A stretch of 64,000 nucleotides of DNA from Actinoplanes sichuanensis (lineage in GTDB: Bacteria; Actinomycetota; Actinomycetes; Mycobacteriales; Micromonosporaceae), in assembly GCF_033097365.1 (NCBI RefSeq), contig NZ_AP028461.1, positions 11,187,501-11,251,500 on the forward strand, given 5' to 3'. Below, piece after piece: positions 17,101 to 28,200 of the stretch. A program made the position numbers and the translations under genes. The notes below the pieces were generated by a model. It searched no databases. It had not been told where the DNA came from and saw nothing but the letters and a program-made list of their open reading frames with translations. Numbering within the stretch: the first letter of the stretch is position 1; every line of letters begins with the position of its first letter.

Positions 17101-19144
17101 CGACGCGATCGACGAGGCCAGCGAGAAGATCAAGGCCGTTCTGGAGAACCTGACAGCCCCCGCCGAAGCGCCTGTCACCAGTACGTACACCATCACCGAC
17201 GACCCGGCTGACATGCCACCCGTGGTCTCCCTCTCCCCGGTCACCGTGGCCGAGTCGGCCGGCGGTGTGGGCGTGCCGGTGACCCTGACATACGCGGCCG
17301 GCAATGGCGCCACCGCCACCGAACGCCCGATCTCGGTCACCTTCCGGGCGGATCCCATGACGGCGGACGCGACCGACTTCGGAGCACCCGGCCCGAACCC
17401 GGTGATGATTCCGGCCGGGGCGGCCAGTGCCACGGTCTGGGTGCCGGTCGTCAACGACACCCGGCACGAGCAGCAGGAGTCGTTCCTGCTCCAGACCACA
17501 GGCGTCATCCCGGAGGAGGCCGCGCCTCAGGCGCAGTCGGCCCTGATCGGCATCGAGGACGACGATCCCGCACCGGCGTTCACCGTCACGGGTGACCTGT
17601 CGGTCCGTGAGGATGCGGGTTTCGCCCGGCTGACGGTCGAACTCGACTCCCCGGCTCCGGACGCCGTCGATTTCACCGTCGGGGCGCGCGACGACAGCGC
17701 GACCGACAGCGGTGCCGGCATCGGCGGCGACGACTACGACCTAACGACCGGCGTCGTCAGGATCCCCCAGGGCGGTACCGCCGCGACGGTGACGGTGCCG
17801 ATCAAGGCGGACGACGTCTACGAGGGCGACGAGAAGGCGCAGATCACGGTGGCCCTGGCCGAGGGCGAGAAGGACGCGTCGGGTGGGCCGCGGGACATCA
17901 CGCTGTCGATCGGCGACGACGACGCCCAGCCGGTCGTCACGCTGAAGCCGGTGACCGCGGTGGAGGGCGCCGCGGTGGACGTCACCGTTGCCGTCGCGGG
18001 CAGCACCCAGCGTGCGTTCGATCTCGGTGCCCTGTCGGTGTCCGGCGACGGTGGCAGCGGTGATCCCGCCGAGGCGGGCGACTACACGACCGACCTGAAC
18101 ACCACGCTGCCCGCCGGAACCGTGAGCGGTGATGTCCGGCTCGGCTCGGTCCGGATCGCGGCCGACACCGTGGACGAGGCCGACGAGGGATTCACCCTCG
18201 GCATCGGTGGCGCGACACTGGACTTCCGATTCTCCGACGACCCGGCCGACGCGATGCCGGCCGTCTCGATCGGCGACGTCCGGGTCGGTGAGAGCGACGG
18301 GACCGCCGACCTCACCGTGTCGCTGGTCTTCAGCGGCGAGACCACGGCCACCGAGCAGACGGTGTCCGTCCCGTGGACGACGGTGGACGGTAGCGCGAAG
18401 TCCGGCCAGGACTATCAGCGCGCCGACGGCACGATCACGTTCGGACCGTCCGAGACCTCGGCCACCGTGTCGGTGCCGCTTCTCGGCGACGTCCGGGACG
18501 AGGACGACCAGCTCTTCCTGGTTCGGCTCGGTGCGGCGGCACCGGGCGGGATCACCACGGCGAAGGCCGACGGCAAGGTGACCCTGGAGGACGACGACGA
18601 GCCGAACGCGCCGACGCTGCCCGATCCGGCCGACCTCACCGGCGGTGGCAAGGTCTTCATCAGCGGGACCGCGGCCGCCGGAGAGAAGGTCGAACTTCTC
18701 GGCGCACCCGGCTCCAGCGGCGGGACGTTCCGCGTCCTGCTCTCCACGGAGACCAACAGCGACGGCGCCTATTCCTTCAGTCCGACCTTCAAACAGGGCT
18801 ACCGGGTCCAGGTGCGGTCGGGGAAGCTGACCTCGCCGATCCGGATCATCCAGGTGAAGCAGGACCCGGACATCAAGGTCTCCTCACCGTCCCGCCGCAC
18901 CGCGCGGATCACGGTCACCGGTGACCCGGCCCGTGAGGGGCAGGCCGTCACCGTGCAGCAGCAGGACGGCGGCGGCTGGGAGACGGTCGCCACCGGTCGG
19001 CTGGACGAGGACGGCACGTTCGTGACCACCGAGGGATCACTGCGCTCCGGGCGTAACTACGTCTACCGCGCGACGGTCGCAGCGGTCCCGGCCGCCGGCA
19101 TCCTCGCGGGCCGGACGGCGTCGAAGACGATCAAGGTGAAGTAG
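11147..19144 (+). CDS. Giant secreted Calx-beta repeat protein (2665 aa), paralog 1
   Basis: By my reading about 21 consecutive Calx-beta-type domains of 95-130 residues, each with an EGD/EGG entry motif, a G-x-A-x-x-x-x-DY centre, an E-x-DE-x-F strand and a DDD linker. Calx-beta folds bind Ca2+ through such acidic loops. Residues 1-43 form a signal peptide with a conserved motif, VPFRLWGPGR, before the hydrophobic core, and a likely cleavage after AHA. Domains follow a five-member order (three cycles), then a three-member order (two cycles). The last roughly 175 residues form two non-Calx lobes (SGTAAAGEKVELL..., then ITVTGDPAREGQAVTVQQQ...) ending KTIKVK, shared by the three paralogs downstream. 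There is no LPxTG motif, membrane anchor or enzymatic domain. Probably a secreted matrix protein or adhesin; role inferred. Start supported by GGAGGAG. Confidence 0.93.
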   Translation: MRERPAHRAVEEVPFRLWGPGRLHAFISIAAATAVGLVPGMAHAAPETKILSGPVVNIGAPDRETVAEGDQIVFPVTLVGGSDPVDVQFEIIDGSTTADDYEPVTGSVVLDPVTTPTSQIEVRTTADVTSEAAAETFSIRVVDTEEVTPGDAGAGRILDPVLSVTPSATIPEGDDDHEQTFDVSLNVGFRDGLDLGYAATADSAIDDLHFEAASGPLSFAADSTSAEFDVTIHGDQRHGGANRAFSLDLSGFSKPNVVWPGPQTITIEDDESLPAVTSVTGEPSTTEGDSGPTTVTYTVELTEASTEQITLDVTGTDGSAEQAGDGPGSYDYAVPGEVVFEPGETSKTFSVTVNGDEVLEERETATITVTPRDGDPAIGPAAKSAALVIENDDHPMVLTFGGFDQSEGSSDVPVTLDVAGAFEGPLHWTASVRGVSTDAFDSAESDDYDAGDLDLEGDLTSGDSQISLGTMDVLLGSADEFDEAIEFTVDVDGVGSVSGIGIIRDSPDHTEPRLEMVDQAVFKEDREAGLPVRVEFDPSAGNLATTSEKPIKVGYSTADGSALAADDYTAVTGATVTLSDEPPFTELPLTLKRDEEPEDDESFTVSLADPENATLGSVSSTAVTITEKSPTIAVADAPAVAEGNVLKFPVTLSEPVAEPLKVRVVTQGGTAESGSDYPAVDTEIEIPALAQTAVVEVPTIPDGEAESDPETVSVKIIAPEGVTLGTDTATGDIIDAALTVSADDDTWEGNSWDHPYTFTVKSNVAFDTDVKVGYEIVGRTATADEDFSAVSPGELLFSAGDTEKRITVMVAGDEVPEGDETFTIRLTGVTGTTAAVAGVTGYEFTIINDEQMPAIMSVTGPDSLVEGDGPTELTYTVELDQPTPVPVVLAVEGSPYGSAVPTDDGVGGKDYSFPETMTIDAGQSSGTVTVTINGDTVFEEDEFTSVVVKPRDGDTSVRGTDLANLTITNDDPLPALAFVGFDETEGAQNVPIGFTVTGSSQARYHWTATVESSDEGTGEYGVERDFTREELTLEGDLEPGATRVSLGVIDLVTGSADEYDDTVTVQAQVETLGPVSGTGTIRDLPSHKPPLLVPDGDVTVGEGEVAYVGVHADWSGIDGNTATKTEKRLQATFRTVAGTASEGSDYQSESGQLFFEDGDQGGYAAITTNADGVPEPDETLTIEVTDTGENRYTGPSPTVTIKDVERKVGVGDAGTVAEGGVLKFPVSLTAASGAPITVKVSTSAGTAVAGADYTSVTDREVVFAPGEKTKDVEVATLTDDDPEDVPETVFLRVTDTGGVGAGTMTAGGEIADPILSVIPEGMIKEGDDGVVDARIGVRLNVAAQAEVRLDYEVVGDTAVDGEDFDAVSRRSLVFEPGQMYQEITVPVHGDLDDEGAGETFKVRFFAVTGARFAGPDEQTFTIVDDDGAPAIAYLGMQDGEQGEQDTTSYEELYVQLTGPVAESTVLDVRAIDGTAVQAASGLGSADFSLPETVTVNRGEAFARIPVTLNGDDVYEGTETATVVVSARPGDTAVVGRQSATLYVYDDDTPPTFTVDESIRAEGSTDVAVQATVTGAAQAPIRWRATVDGAGHDGSDPAEPDDYDAAGLVATGTLAPGATRLDLGTLSLPLGSADELDETVRVTLAPEGLPAADGYLTIRDAENHLPPAVTVPAAVSVTESGAATVPVTLDFAGVAGNAATSTEKTVTVDYALTPGSATAGSDYTDSPAPLSFPTGTTIRNITVPTRRDDIVESSGEDFTVGLTGAANATVGQASVTTVTINDPAVDVARGFTVTPTVAVTEGREGTAEITVSLAAPAAEDLDFAVSATDGTARRAVAVPGGDDFSTPSSVLRILKDQRSAEITVPILEDDVFEEDETATITVEVAPGETGISGTAQVSNMLIHDDDPVPTISLNIASATEGGDIDVIATPSGVAEDPIGYLLKLSGDAGAGLDPAEPSDFSDSGDPVVLPGGGSGPVTLRTIKLTSDAIDEASEKIKAVLENLTAPAEAPVTSTYTITDDPADMPPVVSLSPVTVAESAGGVGVPVTLTYAAGNGATATERPISVTFRADPMTADATDFGAPGPNPVMIPAGAASATVWVPVVNDTRHEQQESFLLQTTGVIPEEAAPQAQSALIGIEDDDPAPAFTVTGDLSVREDAGFARLTVELDSPAPDAVDFTVGARDDSATDSGAGIGGDDYDLTTGVVRIPQGGTAATVTVPIKADDVYEGDEKAQITVALAEGEKDASGGPRDITLSIGDDDAQPVVTLKPVTAVEGAAVDVTVAVAGSTQRAFDLGALSVSGDGGSGDPAEAGDYTTDLNTTLPAGTVSGDVRLGSVRIAADTVDEADEGFTLGIGGATLDFRFSDDPADAMPAVSIGDVRVGESDGTADLTVSLVFSGETTATEQTVSVPWTTVDGSAKSGQDYQRADGTITFGPSETSATVSVPLLGDVRDEDDQLFLVRLGAAAPGGITTAKADGKVTLEDDDEPNAPTLPDPADLTGGGKVFISGTAAAGEKVELLGAPGSSGGTFRVLLSTETNSDGAYSFSPTFKQGYRVQVRSGKLTSPIRIIQVKQDPDIKVSSPSRRTARITVTGDPAREGQAVTVQQQDGGGWETVATGRLDEDGTFVTTEGSLRSGRNYVYRATVAAVPAAGILAGRTASKTIKVK

Positions 19145-19182
19145 GACCGATCCGGTTGCCGCGTTTGAAACACGAATTCCTG

Positions 19183-19211
19183 TCATAAGCCACTATCCGG
19201 GCGGATAGATT
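19183..19211 (+). promoter_or_regulatory. Putative promoter of second Calx-beta gene (TCATAA-N17-TAGATT)
   Basis: TCATAA at 19183-19188 and TAGATT at 19206-19211, spaced 17 bases, reproduce the element before the first Calx-beta gene, while most other bases of the two intergenic regions differ. The implied leader is about 70 nt and ends in GAAGGAGACAGGA (19273-19285), the same 13 bases found at the ribosome binding site of the fourth, riboswitch-controlled paralog. Confidence 0.5.
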
Positions 19212-19289
19212 ACCGACGGCGTTGCCTGTTTCCACAGCTCAGCGCGCCTCTCGAGTCATCCGGTCAGTCGCTGAAGGAGACAGGACGTC

Positions 19290-22200
19290 ATGCGCGAACG
19301 TAAGCACCGGCAGCCCCCGTTCCGGTTGTGGGCGCCCGCCCGATTTCGTGCCCTGGTCTCGATCGTCGCCGCGGCGGCCGCCGGGCTGACCCCGGCCGCC
19401 GCGGTCCTGCTCCCGGCCTCGCCCGCCTACGGAGCGTCGCCGGGCGACATCATCATCGAGGCCGACATCGACGACGCCGAGGCCGGCGCGTTCATCTTCG
19501 AGATCCGCCGGGTCGGGCCGACCAGCACCCGGCTGGATCTCACCTACGAGACGGTCACGGTTCCGGAGACGCCGTTCACCGGTCCGCTGCACCAGGCGAC
19601 CCCGGGTGTCGACTTCACCGCGATCGTCGGCGGCGTACAGACCTTCGAACCCAGCAGCCGGGACTCGGTCAAACGGATCACCGTCTACGGCAAGGCCGAC
19701 ACCAACGACGAGAACAACGAGGTTTTCGGACTCGCCCTGACGAACGTCCAGGACACCGCCAACAACCTGGCGATCGGCCGGCTCATCGACGACGACGACC
19801 CGCCGACCTACTCCTTCGGCAGCGCCGGAACGGTCGGTGAGAGCGCCGGCTCGGTCACCACCACGGCGACGCTGTCGGCATGGTCGGACTTCCCGGTCAC
19901 CATCCCCTACAAGACCACCGACGGGACCGCCAAGGACGGCGAGGACTACACCGCCACCTCGGGCACACTCTCGTTCGCAGCCGGAGACGCGACCGAGGAC
20001 ATCGTGGTGCCGATCCTCGGCGACACCAAACACGAGAACACCACCGAGAGCTTCACCGTCGAGAGCACAGGGGTGCCGACCGGCGTCACCGTCGGTCCCG
20101 CGTCGAGGACCATCGACATCACCGACGACGACGCCGCGCCGACGGTGAGCATCGGCACCGCCGGATCGGCCCGCGAAGGTGACACGCTGAACTTCCCGGT
20201 CACCATCAGCGCCGAGTCGCGGCTGCCGGTCACGGTCACGGCCGACACGACGGGCGGCGGTTCGGCGACCGCGACCGACGACTTCACCGCGGTGACCGGC
20301 GCCACCGTCACCGTGCCCGCCGGGCAGACCACCGCGAACCTGCCGGTGGTCACGAAAACCGACGGCGTCGACGAGGTCGTGGCGGAGACGGTGGAGGTCA
20401 CCCTCACCAATCCGGCCGGCGCCACCCTCGGGACCGCCACGAACACCGGTTCCATCGTCGACAACATCGTCACGGTCACCCCGGACACCGCGATCGCCGA
20501 GGGCAGCGCCACCCACGACCAGGTCTTCAGCGTCACGCTCCCGACCGCGTCGGCCGTGCCGATCGCGCTCGGCTACACCGTCGCCGCGGGCAGCGCCACG
20601 GACGGCACCGACTTCGACGCCTCGACCGGCACCCTGAACTTCGCCCCGGGCGACCTGACCAAGAAGATCACGGTGCCGGTCCGGGGCGACACCACGTACG
20701 AAGCCGGCGAGACGTTCACCATCACCCTCACCAGCGGTGGCGAGGTGACCGGTGGTCTCGGCCCGTACACGTTCACCATCCCCAACGACGACCTCAAACC
20801 CACCGTCACCGGGGTCAGCAGCGTCTCCCGGGCGGAAGGGGACACGACCGACACGGCCACCTTCACCGCGACCATCTCCAACCCGAGCAACGAACCCGTC
20901 ACCCTCGACATCACCTCCGGTGATGTGACCGCGGCCGAGGCGCTCACCGGCCTGGGCAGCGACGACTTCGACATCATCGACAGCAGCGTGGACGTCCCGG
21001 CCGGCGCCACCACCGTGGGCTTCGGGGTACGGGTCAACGGCGACGCGATCTACGAGGGCACCGAGACCGCCAACCTCACGGCCACGGTGAATGGCAGCGA
21101 GTCGGGAGCGGTGCAGGGCAGCACCGCCTCCGGGGTCCTCACCCTCACCAACGACGACGCGGTCCCGGTCGTGACCTTCGGCAACGTCACCGCGCCGGAG
21201 AACACCCCGGCACAGGCGCTGTCGGCGACGGTCAGCGGCACCGCACAGGCCGCGATCCCGTTCACGGTGACCGTGGCCGACGGGACCGCCGAACCGGGCG
21301 ACTACAACGCCGGCAGCGTCGTGCCGTCCGGCAACATCGCACCCGGCGCGACCAGTGTGAACCTCGGCACGATCGCCCTGGGCGACGACACCGTCGACGA
21401 CCAGGTCGACGCGGTCGACGTCACGATCAGCCCGACCGGCCTGGTACCGAAGACCGCCACCGTGACGATCACCGACGATGCGGCCGACACCGAGCCGAAG
21501 GTGGTGGGGACGGCCGCGGTCGGCCCGATCGGGGAGAACGCCGGCCCGGCGCTCGTACCGGTCAACCTGGTCTTCGCCGGTGTCTCGTCGGCACAGAGCA
21601 CCGAGCACACCATCACGGTCGACTACGCGACCAGCCCGAACACGGCGAAGGCGACCACCGACTACACGACCGCCACCGGCACGTTGACGTTCACCCCCGG
21701 CCAGACCGCGAAGAACGTCAGCGTGACCCTCGCCGACGACAACTTCTTCGAGGTCAACGAGGACTTCACGGTCGGTCTGTCCAATGCCGTCGGCGCCGCC
21801 GCGTTGGAACAGGCCACCGCCACGGTCACGGTGTCCGACAACGACGGGTCGCCTCCGACGTTCACGGTGACGCAGAACGGGCCGGTCACCGAGGGCGGGG
21901 TGGCCACCTTCACCATCACGCTCACCGGTCCGGCGGCCATCGACACGCCGTTCACCATCACCCACACTCCCGGCACCGCGGTCGAGACCTCGACCGGGCA
22001 GCTCGGTGACGACGACTACGACGCGCCGACCGGCACGGTGACGGTGCTGAAGGACGCGACCACGGCCACGTTCACGGTGCAGACCAACCCCGACACCCTT
22101 TACGAGGGCACGCAGACGGCCACCGTCTCGGCCGAGCGCGACGGCGTGACGAGTGTGGCTGCCGGAGCGCAGAACGGGACGCTGACGATCACCGACGAGG

Positions 22201-25200
22201 ATCCGATCCCGACGCTCGTGCTGACCACCAGTGATCATCTCGAGGGCACGCCGTTCAACATCACCGCCACCAGCACCGGCGTGACCGAGAGCAACATGAC
22301 CTACACGGTCGCGGTGGCGGGCGACAGCGCGAACAGCGCCGATCCGGCGGAGAGCGGCGACTTCACCGGCACCACCGCGACGGTCGTCCGGAACGGCGGA
22401 ACGGCGACCAGCACGCCGACGACTCTGATCGCGGTCACCCCGCTCGGCGACACCATCGACGAGAACACCGAGAACATCCGGGCGAGCGTCAACAACGACA
22501 CCCTGAGCCGGGCCGACTCGCAGCAGGTCTACGGAATCCTCGACGCCGTCTCGAACATGTCGCCGGAATTGACGTTCGGGCCGCCCGTCACGGTCGCCGA
22601 GACCGGTCCCGCGGTCGTGCCGGTGACGAAGACCTGGGCCGACCTCGACCCGAACGACAACGACGCCTCGTCGACGGAGAAGACGATCACCGTGCATTAC
22701 CAGGCGGTGGACGGTACGGCGAAGGTGACCGACGACTACACCTCGGCGACCGCATCAGGTGACCTGAGTTTCGCCATGGGCGATTCGAGTAAGAACATCT
22801 CGGTCGGTCTCAACGACGACGGCGTCTACGAACTGAATGAGAGTTTCCTGGTCCGGCTGTCGGCCGCGGACGGCGCGACGATTCCGGTGGCGGATCAGAC
22901 GGTCAACATCACCGACAACGACTCCGCGGCCCGGCCCACCTTCACGGTGGACCCGGTGGGCGGCGCGACGGTGGCCGAGGGCGGCACCGCCCAATACAAG
23001 ATCAAGCTGAGTGCGGCGTCGTTGACCGCCACCACGTTCAACCTGACGATGTCCGGTGGGGAGGCCCAGTCCGGAGCGATGACCCCCGGTGGTGACGACT
23101 ACACCGCGCCGACGACACCGGTCACCATCAACGCCGGTGATCTCGAGGCGACGATCTCGATCCCGGTGGCCGCCGACGGCGTCTACGAGGGCACCGAGAC
23201 CCGGAACCTGGCCGTGGCGCTCGACGGCAGCGAGAACGACGTCACCGGCACCACCCAGAACCGCACGATCACCATCACCGACGGCGATCCGATGCCGACT
23301 CTGGCGCTCAACTCCGGTAACGCCACCGAGGGCACCCCGTTCGCGATCACCGCGACCCAGACCGGGATCGCCGAGGACGACATCGTCTACAGCGTGGCGG
23401 CGGCCGGGGACTCCTCGGGCGGTGACGACCCCGCGGAGGGTGGCGACTTCTCCGTCCCGGCCGGGACGATCACCGTCACCGGCGGCACCGACACCGTCAC
23501 CAGTCCACTCAAGACGGTCACCGTCAACGGCGACCTGATCGACGAGAACACCGAGAAGTTCACCGTCGTCGTCACCAACGACACCGCGGGCGCGGAGGCC
23601 GGCCGGCAGACCTACGGCATCCTCGACGCGGCCGCGAACATGTCCCCCGAGCTGGTTTTCGGACCGCCCGTCACGGTCACCGAGAGCGACGGCAACGCCG
23701 TCATCCCGGTCTCCAGGAGCTGGGCCGCACTGGCCGGCGGCGGCAACACCGCCACCTCCACCGAGAAGACGATCACGGTGCAGGCACAGACCTCCGACGG
23801 TACGGCCGTCCAGCCCGCCGACTACACGACGACCTCGTCAGCGCTGAGCTTCGCGCCCGGCGACACCACGAAGAACGTCACCGTGCCGATCGCCCCCGAC
23901 GGCGTCTACGAGCTGACCGAGACGTTCAACGTCGGCCTCTCCCAGGTGGTCGGGGCCACCGTCCCGACCGCGAGCGACACGGTCACGATCACCGACGACG
24001 ACCCGACCGCCCGGCCGACGTTCTCCCTCGATCCAGCGGCCGGTACCACCGTGGCCGAGGGCGGCACAGTGGTCTACAAGGTGAAACTGAGTGCCGCAGC
24101 GATCACCAACACCATCTTCGACGTGACCCTGACCGGCGGGAACGCCCAGTCCGGTGGTTCTGATCCGGGAGAGGCCGACTACACCGCCCCGTCCGCGACG
24201 CTCACCATCAACGCCGGGCTGACCGAGGGCACCATCTCGATCCCGGTGTCGGCCGACAACGTCTACGAGGGCGACGAGACGCGGACTCTCAACGTGGCGC
24301 TCGCCTCCGGTCAGACCGATGTGACCGGAAGCGTCCAGAGCCAGACCATCACCATCACCGACGGAGACTCGGTTCCGGCGATCACGCTGGCCTCCGCCAC
24401 GGGTGCCGAGAACACCGCGGCGCCCGTGGCCGCCACTCCGACCGGTGTGGCCCAGCGCAACATGATCTACACGCTGACCGTCGCGGGCGACAGCGCCAAC
24501 GGTGCGAACCCGGCCGAGAGCGGCGACTACACGCACGCCCTCACCACGTTCACCCTGCCCGGCGGCTCGACGTCGGGAGTGCCCGTGCCGGTCGGGTCGA
24601 TCAACCTCGCCGCCGACACCATCGACGAGGAGACCGAGACCGTCAAGGTCAACGCCCACAACGACACCGCCGCCATCACCGACGCGGCCGGGTTGTACAC
24701 GATCACCGACGACGTCAACGACACGGCGCCGACGGTGAATCTCGCGTCGTTGACCACCGTGGCGGAGGCGGCGGGTACGGCTTCGGTGACGGCCACCCTC
24801 GACTTCGCCACGAGTTCCGCCGCAACCACGGAGAAGTCCGTCACCGTCGGCTACACCACCGCCCCCGGTACGGCCACCGCCGGCGACGACTACACCACCA
24901 CCACGAACACGCTGTCCTTCACCCCGGGCACCAACAGCGCGAACCTCAGCGTGCCGATCGCACCCGACTCGCTGTACGAGACGAACGAACGTTTCGACGT
25001 GACGCTGTCGAGCCCGGTGAACGCCACCCTGGGCACCGCCACGAACAGTGTGGAGATCACCGACGACGACGCCTCGGCCATCCCCGGCTTCACGGTGTCG
25101 GCGAACCAGACGGTGACCGAGGGTGCCGGAGTGACCGCCGACTTCACGGTCACGCTGGACAGTCCGGCGGCCGGAACGATCGACTTCGACGCGGCGATCG

Positions 25201-28200
25201 TCGATGTCACCACGACCGACGGCGGCACGCTCAACCTCGGCACCGACGACTACACCGCACCGATCGGGGACTTCACGATCGGAAAGGACCAGCGGACCGC
25301 GACGGTCAGCATCCCGATCGGCAACGACGCCGCCTACGAGGGCACCGAAAGCCTGACGCTGCAGATCAAACTGGACTCCGGCGAGACTCTGGCGACCGGC
25401 CCGCAGGTCGACCGTACCCTCACCATCGCCGACGACGAGACCGTGCCCACCCTGACCATGGTCGCCGCGCAAGCGGCGGAGAACGCCCCCGTGGCGGTCA
25501 CCGCCACCACCAGCGGTCTCGCCGAACGAGCCATGTCCTACACGCTGACGCTGGCCGGCGAGGCGGCCCCGGGCGGGAACGCGGCCGAGGGCGCCGACTT
25601 CACCGACAGCGCCGTCGCCGGGACGGTACCCGGCGGCACCACCGCCGGAACGCCGGTCACGCTACGGTCGGTGCCGGCCGCCGCGGACACCATCGACGAG
25701 CCGGACGAGACGTTCCGGGTCACCGCGCACAACGACACCTACTCCACCCCGGACGTGTCCGAGGTCTACACCATCACCGACGACCCCAACGACACCGCTC
25801 CGACGGTGAACCTCGCGTCGCCGACCACGGTCGGTGAGGCCGCCGGTCCGGCGTCGGTGCCGGTCACCCTGGACTTCACCGGCAGTTCCGCCGCGACCAC
25901 CGAAAAGGCGGTCACAGCCGGTTACACCACCAGCGCCGGTACGGCCACCGCCGGCGACGACTACACCAGCTCCGCGGGCACCGTGTCGTTCACCCCGGGG
26001 AACAACAGCGCGAACATCAGCGTGCCGATCGTTTCGGACGGTCTCTTCGAGACGAACGAGCGCTTCGACGTGACCCTCGCGAACCCGGCGAACGCCACCC
26101 TCGGCACGGCCACGAACAGTGTCGAGATCACCGACGACGACGGCAGCGCCATCCCCGGGTTCACGGTGTCGGCGAACCCGACGGTCGCCGAGGGTGCGGG
26201 CGCCGTGGCCGAACTGACCGTGACGCTGGACAGCCCGGCCGCCGACACGATCGACTTCGACGCGACGGTCTCGGACATCACCGCCACCCGCGGCGGCACG
26301 CTGAACGCGGGCAAGGACGACTACACCGCGCCGACGGTGGACTTCACGATCGCGAAGGACCAGCGAACCGCGAAGGTCAGCATCCCGATCGGCAACGACA
26401 CGGTCTACGAGGGCGACGAGACGTTCACCGTGCAGATCGCCCGGGACTCCGGGGAGACTCTCGCGACGGGGGCGCCGGTCAGCCGTACCGTCACCATCAC
26501 CGACGACGAGACCGTGCCCACCCTGACGATGGTCGCCGCGCAAGCGGCGGAGAACGCCTCCCTGGCGGTCACCGCGACCACGACCGGCGTCGCCGAACGG
26601 GACATGACGTACGCGTTGGCGCTGGGCGGGGACGCGACCGGCAGCAACAACGCGGCCGAGAGCGCCGACTACACCGACAACGCCGGAACCACCACGGTCA
26701 ACGGCGGGACCCCGTCAGGCTCGACGGTGAACCTGGGATCCGTACCGCTGTCGGCTGACAAGGTGGATGAGCCGGACGAGACCATCAAGGCGACCGTCAC
26801 CAACAGCACCTACACGACAGGCGCGGTGAACGGCCTCTACACGATCACCGACGATGCCGCCGACCTGCCGCCGTCGGTGTCGCTCGGCCCGATCACGGTC
26901 TCCGAGGCCCTCCCCGCCGCGGCCGTCCCGGTCACCCTGACCTTCCTGGCGGGCAACGACGCCACCTCGTCCGAGCAGGCCGTGACCATCACACCGACGA
27001 TCCTCGCGGTGACCGCCGGCCCCGGTGACTACGGCAACCCGGCCAGCCCGCAGACGATCGCGGCCGGCGCCACCACCGGTTCGATCACCGTGCCCCTCAT
27101 CGACGACAAGCTTCGCGAGCCCGACGAGCAGTTCATCGTGCGGGCCACCGCGGTCGGACCGACCGGAGCCACCATCGGTACCGATTCGGGCACCGTCACC
27201 ATCACCGACGACGACCAGAGCATCGCCCAGCCCACCTTCTCGGTGGGTGCGGCATCGGTGAGCGAGGGCGGTGGCGCGGCCACCTTCACCGTCGCGCTCA
27301 GCGAAGCCGTGACGGGGGACGTCGACCTCACCGTCACCATCCAGGACGGCACCGCGACGGACGCGGCGAAGGGGATCGGCGGTGACGACTACGACCCGCC
27401 GGCCGGCACGCTGCGGATCAAAGCCGGCGCCCGGAGCGGCACGTTCACCGTCCCGATCAAGCCCGACACGGTCTTCGAGAACGACGAGACGGCCAAGGTC
27501 ACGGTCGCCCTGGCGGCCGGCGAGACCGATGCCACCGGCGCCGCCAAGGAGGCGGCCCTGACCATCGGCAACGACGACTCCCGGCCGATGCTGAGCCTCA
27601 CCCCCGCCCTGTCCGGTGTCGAGGGCGACTTCCTGTCGATCACCGGCACCATCGACGGCATCACCCAGCCCGACCTCAGCTACGGCTCGCTCGAAGTACG
27701 CCCCGACACCACCGGCGACCCGGCCGAGGCAGACGACTACAAGTTGCTCGGCAACAACGTCGTCGTACCGGGCGGATCCGCCTCCGGCAGCCGCGTCGAC
27801 GTCGCCTCGATCGAACTGCGTGACGACACCGTCGACGAGGCCACCGAGGCCCTCGACCTCACCCTCGGCCTCCGCAAGTCGAGCGTCCGGATCACCGACG
27901 ACCCGCGGGACGGCGCCCCGACCCTGTCGATCAGCGACGAATCGATCCGGGAGAACGAGCAGAGCGTCGATCTGAAGATCACCCGCAAACTCGCGGACGG
28001 CACCACCGGCACCGAACGCAGCATCTCCGTCCCCTGGCGCACGGTCGCCGGATCCGCGCAGGACGGCACGGACTTCACCGCGAGCAGCGGTACGGCCGTC
28101 ATCGAGCCCGGCCGCGACTCCGCCACCATCAGCGTGCCGATCATCGGAGACTCGGCGAAGGAGGAGGACCAGGACTTCGTCGTGCGGCTCGGCAACGCGA

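Noticed and set aside
12905-17467. Long minus-strand open frame (over 1500 codons) opposite the first Calx-beta gene; similar ones opposite the others (for example 28824-32945 and 38510-43279)
   Set aside because: Products are Arg/Gly/His/Val-rich without domains; they mirror the GC-rich third positions of the real genes. The last one even crosses the riboswitch, a terminator and two real genes.
19212-19289. Leader of paralog 2 as a riboswitch
   Set aside because: Only the GAAGGAGACAGGA block is shared with paralog 4; no aptamer core can be found.
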